Source: Acidobacteriota bacterium (GTDB lineage: Bacteria > Acidobacteriota > Terriglobia > Acidiferrales > UBA7541). From it: a stretch of 8,717 bases of DNA. Below, piece by piece: positions 6,349 to 8,717 of the stretch (positions are counted from its first letter, which is position 1; every line of letters begins with the position of its first letter). A program made the position numbers and the translations under genes. The notes under the pieces are model-generated. The model did not search any database. It had not been told where the DNA came from and worked only from the letters and a program-made list of their open reading frames with translations. Where the stretch lies: positions 1 to 8,717 of the forward strand of contig PMOP01000521.1 of the NCBI GenBank assembly GCA_003161495.1, read 5' to 3'.

Positions 6349-6678
6349 CTATCCTTGCAGCGGTTTCCCTGAGCCGACTGGGGCGTTAACCACCCACCGG
6401 CCACTGGGCTCTAGGAACTCAAGTCCGATGACGTACCCTTCCGTGTGCGGGCGGCAGTAAGCCACGCGCGCCAGGGTACGGAAATCGCCGGGCAGCGATT
6501 CAAACTTCAGCGTTTCGTTCAGCCGCCAGCGGCGGACGCTCGGAACGCGGGCCCCTCGTGAGCTGACGTCCTCTGTGAACGTTGTCTCCACCGAAGAGGA
6601 TTGATGCCCGGAAATATGGACTGCCACCGTCATCGGGATTCTCTTTTCAAGCCGTTCGTAATTAAAAGGTTGTGACAT
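6349..6678 (-). CDS. PilZ-domain protein, predicted c-di-GMP receptor
   Basis: A 109-residue single-domain PilZ protein. PilZ domains bind c-di-GMP and pass the signal to motility, exopolysaccharide or other targets. Both binding motifs are visible: RxxxR at residues 9-13 (YERLEKRIPM), and DxSxxG in TEDVSSRGARV. The later strand GYVIGLEFLEP matches the usual G-x-x-F end of the domain. The length is typical of stand-alone PilZ proteins, and there is no membrane segment. The ATG at 6678 puts the RxxxR motif at the N-terminus, as is normal. Only a weak purine stretch (GAAAG) precedes it. The gene lies 59 bp downstream of the GGDEF stop on the same strand and ends 45 bp before the terminator, so the two are probably co-transcribed. 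The PilZ protein could then read c-di-GMP made by its neighbour. The downstream target cannot be told from sequence. Confidence 0.9.
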   Translation of the reverse strand: MSQPFNYERLEKRIPMTVAVHISGHQSSSVETTFTEDVSSRGARVPSVRRWRLNETLKFESLPGDFRTLARVAYCRPHTEGYVIGLEFLEPSGRWVVNAPVGSGKPLQG

Positions 6679-6737
6679 CGTTTACTTTCAATAATCCTTC
6701 GTGCTCTCTGCCACCGCCGACGGGCACCCGACTTTCT

Positions 6738-8027
6738 TTACAGGCACGCCGCGATGCGGGCCAGCGCCCGAATCCCGTCCGGCTGGCGCTTCATTCCATA
6801 CAGCGCCCGGTCGGCGACATCGAATAGCTCGTCAATCGTTTCCCCGTCCCGCGGAAAAACTGCGGCGCCCACGCTCACCGTGACATGCGGAAATTCCCCG
6901 TCCTTCGCCAGGCGTTCACAAATGCGCCTGCTTACTGAAACGGCCGCTTCCTCGCCCGCTTCCGGCAACACCACGGCAAATTCGTCTCCGCCATACCGCG
7001 CCGCAGTGTCCATCGCGCGGGAATGGATTCGAAGCACGCTTGCCAGCCGGCAGATGCAGCGGCTGCCGACCAGATGCCCGTGCTCATCGTTGATGGCTTT
7101 CAGGCCGTCCAAATCGAGCAGGAGGATGGCAAAGGGGCGGCCGGTTCGGCGCGACCGCTGGGTTTCCGTTTCCATGACATTGATCAGAGTGCGGTAATTC
7201 GAAAGGCCGGTCAGCGAATCCGTTACAGCGAGCTGGCGGACCTGATCGAACATTCGCGCGTTGTCCAGGAGCGCCCCGCCCAGAACCAAGGCGTAGCTGC
7301 CCACTTTCAAGAGCTGCGCCGCGGTGAACGGCGCGTCCAGCAGCCTCTCGGATTGCGTGGCGAGAACATGGCAGCCCACGTTCATCCACAGGGCCGCGCA
7401 AAATACCCGGTCAAACGGGGACGCATGCCGGCGCGACCTGCGTCCAAATCCGATCGCGGCAATGGCAAACAGAATTGCGGGCAGAAGATCCGCCGGCCTC
7501 GAAACCGAGGCTCGGGGGTGCATGATCGGGTCCAGGGTAGACCCGAAGAAGGCTACGCTGGTCATATAAGCCACTACAACGACCACAACAAGGGCCAGCG
7601 CAATCTCCCGCCCCGGATCGCGCGAGTTCGGCACGCGCCGCTCCACGATGAGCGCGGCAATCAATACCAGCGCGAGCAACGTGCGGCTTACCATCCAAGC
7701 CATAGGCACGTGCATCTGGCTGAAATTGCTGGAAGCCAATATGTCGTAAAAGTTGAATGTGGCGGCAGTTTCGATCGCGCCGGAAAGGACGAATCCAAAC
7801 GCCAGGATCAGCGTGAGACGGTCATGCGTGCCGCGGAAGCGCACCAACGCATTCGCGGCGTACGTGAAGCAGAGCAGGCTGCCAACTATCTGGAGGTACG
7901 CATACAGGATGGGCTCAGAGGAATACGGAAGCTGGCGCAGCCAGGTGGCCATCACCAGAAACGCGGCAGCGCCGACGATTCCAAGAAACCATCGAAGACG
8001 CCAACACCACACCCGAATTTGACACAT
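6738..8027 (-). CDS. membrane GGDEF diguanylate cyclase with multi-spanning sensor
   Basis: A 429-residue protein predicted to make c-di-GMP from two GTP at the inner membrane. About eight hydrophobic segments occupy residues 12-257 (for example FLGIVGAAAFLVMATWL, ALALVVVVVVAYMTSVAF, LLPAILFAIAAIGFG). They form an integral sensor region of a MASE-like kind that I cannot assign to a named family. The GGDEF domain begins near 264 (QLAVTDSLTGLSNYRTL). It has DLDGLKAINDEHGHLVG (Asp305 region), the intact signature RYGGDEF (346-350), and an I-site Arg337-x-x-Asp340 five residues before it, which implies product feedback inhibition. Ser322 replaces the usual Asp of GHxxGD. The frame extends upstream to a TTG at 8087. 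I chose the ATG at 8027 because GGGGGAG lies 11 bases before it and GGTGAG lies nearer. The in-frame GTG at 8030 is also possible. It is probably co-transcribed with PilZ. Confidence 0.93.
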   Translation of the reverse strand: MCQIRVWCWRLRWFLGIVGAAAFLVMATWLRQLPYSSEPILYAYLQIVGSLLCFTYAANALVRFRGTHDRLTLILAFGFVLSGAIETAATFNFYDILASSNFSQMHVPMAWMVSRTLLALVLIAALIVERRVPNSRDPGREIALALVVVVVVAYMTSVAFFGSTLDPIMHPRASVSRPADLLPAILFAIAAIGFGRRSRRHASPFDRVFCAALWMNVGCHVLATQSERLLDAPFTAAQLLKVGSYALVLGGALLDNARMFDQVRQLAVTDSLTGLSNYRTLINVMETETQRSRRTGRPFAILLLDLDGLKAINDEHGHLVGSRCICRLASVLRIHSRAMDTAARYGGDEFAVVLPEAGEEAAVSVSRRICERLAKDGEFPHVTVSVGAAVFPRDGETIDELFDVADRALYGMKRQPDGIRALARIAACL

Positions 8028-8339
8028 CACACTCACCGCTCCCCCAGTTGAGCAGGTCCATGGGCCCCATTTCTTACTGCGCAACAAAGGGGAGCAAGTT
8101 CAGAGCCTTTTTAAAGACGGTCTAGCCATATCTGTAATGTACTGAAAAAGAGTGGGTTGCTAATTCTGCGTGTAGGACGCTATTGACTGGTTGGTTGCAC
8201 GTGATTAGAAAATGGGTAGGAACGTAACAGGGACTCCAACAGCCTTCCCAATATGGCACACGCTAGCGGCCGATATGAAACTGTCGGAAGGTCGGGTTTC
8301 GCGGCTGAATTAGAAATCTATTATGTGGCTGGCGGTGAT
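8028..8339. other. gene-poor intergenic region between GGDEF and CDGSH genes
   Basis: This roughly 310-bp stretch holds the 5' leader of the GGDEF gene, including GGGGGAG on the minus strand near 8038-8044, and presumably its promoter. I could not place a convincing promoter. On the plus strand TTGACT (8183) and TAGAAA (8206), 17 bases apart, resemble a weak promoter. They are followed by a 33-codon ATG frame (8253-8354) with no Shine-Dalgarno. I see no RNA gene, terminator, repeat or coding region here that I can support. Confidence 0.5.
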
Positions 8340-8573
8340 TTACGCTTTGGGTAGCGGAGGGGGAAGGTCGCGGGCTTGCTGCTTGTCCTGAAATCCTGCG
8401 TTCTTGTGAGCCCCATCGCAAAAAGGCTTGTTTGCGGAGTGGCCGCAGCGGCACAAAGCGAATGCATCGCGACCGCCAAGCCCGTACGGCTTGCCTTCCA
8501 TATCGACGAGTTCCACTGCCCCTTCGATGCGCAAGGGCCCATCATTACGGACTGTAATTTTTGTCGATGACAT
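8340..8573 (-). CDS. CDGSH-type iron-sulfur protein
   Basis: A 77-residue soluble protein with one CDGSH domain, expected to hold a 2Fe-2S cluster through three Cys and one His. The motif is complete: Cys41-Arg-Cys43, Ser46, Pro50, Cys52-Asp-Gly-Ala-His56 (CRCGHSANKPFCDGAHK). The upstream part (ITVRNDGPLRIEGAVELVDMEGKPYG) matches the beta strands of bacterial single-domain members. Such proteins are thought to act in electron transfer or redox/iron homeostasis, but the precise role is unclear. The tail is proline-rich (RDLPPPLPKA). The ATG at 8573 is chosen because AGGAGT lies four bases upstream. An in-frame GTG at 8618 would add a hydrophobic stretch but would bury the Shine-Dalgarno inside the gene. 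It is separated from the GGDEF gene by over 300 bp and probably has its own promoter. Nothing links it directly to the signalling genes. Confidence 0.93.
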   Translation of the reverse strand: MSSTKITVRNDGPLRIEGAVELVDMEGKPYGLGGRDAFALCRCGHSANKPFCDGAHKNAGFQDKQQARDLPPPLPKA

Positions 8574-8577
8574 GAGT

Positions 8578-8583
8578 ACTCCT
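8578..8583 (-). promoter_or_regulatory. Shine-Dalgarno of the CDGSH gene
   Basis: On the minus strand AGGAGT lies four bases before the ATG at 8573. It decides in favour of this ATG over the in-frame GTG at 8618. Confidence 0.75.
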
Positions 8584-8661
8584 ATTTGAAAAGCTAAAAC
8601 GATGGAAATCCAAAACACTTACGACAAAGTGATTTTGGCGCTTCAAGATTTCGCCCGATGA

Positions 8662-8717
8662 ATTGAGTCTCAAATTTCAAATCTCAAATTTGAAATTTCA
8701 AATCTCCAGCATCAAAT
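8662..8717. repeat. degenerate 7-bp tandem repeat, at least seven units, running off the window
   Basis: From 8669 the sequence reads as successive heptamers: CTCAAAT, TTCAAAT, CTCAAAT, TTGAAAT, TTCAAAT, CTCCAGC, ATCAAAT. A diverged ATTGAGT (8662-8668) precedes them. The consensus is YTCAAAT. One inverted unit (TTGAAAT) creates local palindromes such as CAAATTTG. It is AT-rich and non-coding, upstream of the CDGSH gene, and reaches the last base, so its full length is unknown. Confidence 0.65.

Noticed and set aside
7023..8051. 342-codon plus-strand frame opposite the GGDEF gene
   Set aside because: The minus strand encodes an intact GGDEF domain and membrane segments. The plus frame has low-complexity, Arg/Gln/His-rich composition typical of a shadow frame.
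8028..8087. TTG start for the GGDEF protein, adding 20 residues
   Set aside because: The extension (LRSKKWGPWTCSTGG) lacks domain character, and a GGGGGAG site sits directly upstream of the ATG at 8027.
8574..8618. Upstream GTG extension of the CDGSH protein adding a hydrophobic N-terminus, as in mitoNEET-like anchors
   Set aside because: AGGAGT lies within the extension at the correct distance from the ATG at 8573, and no Shine-Dalgarno is seen for the GTG.

Overview
This GC-rich window carries six protein-coding genes and part of a seventh, and almost all of them are signal-transduction genes. The mix is a CHASE2 class III cyclase, an FHA/PP2C pair, a GAF-HD-GYP phosphodiesterase, a GGDEF protein with a multi-spanning membrane sensor, and a PilZ protein. 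That mix, the gene density and the AT-rich short repeats between genes suggest a chromosomal segment of a free-living, signalling-rich bacterium. My best guess is Acidobacteriota, with deltaproteobacterial-type lineages as the alternative. There is no rRNA or other taxonomic marker, so this is a guess. I see no tRNA, CRISPR, insertion sequence or phage gene.

Left part (minus strand, 3917 down to 1): an apparent operon of PP2C protein phosphatase, then a two-FHA-like-domain protein, then a CHASE2 adenylate cyclase whose C-terminus runs off the window. The gaps are 46 and 35 bp. PP2C and FHA proteins normally work with a Ser/Thr kinase, but none is in the window. The cyclase appears to couple an extracytoplasmic CHASE2 sensor to cAMP production.

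Middle (plus strand, 4150-6168): a 672-residue protein with a receiver-like half domain, a GAF domain and an HD-GYP domain, transcribed divergently from the PP2C operon across a 232-bp region. That region holds TGAGAC-type direct repeats and a candidate promoter. The protein is predicted to degrade c-di-GMP.

Right part (minus strand, 8573 down to 6349): a CDGSH iron-sulfur protein, a 311-bp region with no gene I can support, a membrane GGDEF diguanylate cyclase with an intact I-site, and a PilZ c-di-GMP receptor ending at a hairpin terminator. The GGDEF-PilZ pair converges on the HD-GYP gene, so synthesis, binding and breakdown of c-di-GMP are encoded next to each other. cAMP synthesis and a phospho-Ser/Thr module lie just upstream.

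The most interesting inference is a possible cAMP-to-c-di-GMP link. The GAF domain of the HD-GYP protein has a block resembling the cyclic-nucleotide-binding GAFs of PDE2/PDE5, and it sits beside an adenylate cyclase operon. The most interesting sequence structure is two independent arrays of degenerate 7-bp tandem units, at 6213-6247 and 8662-8717. No clearly novel system (new defence, mobile or RNA element) is visible.
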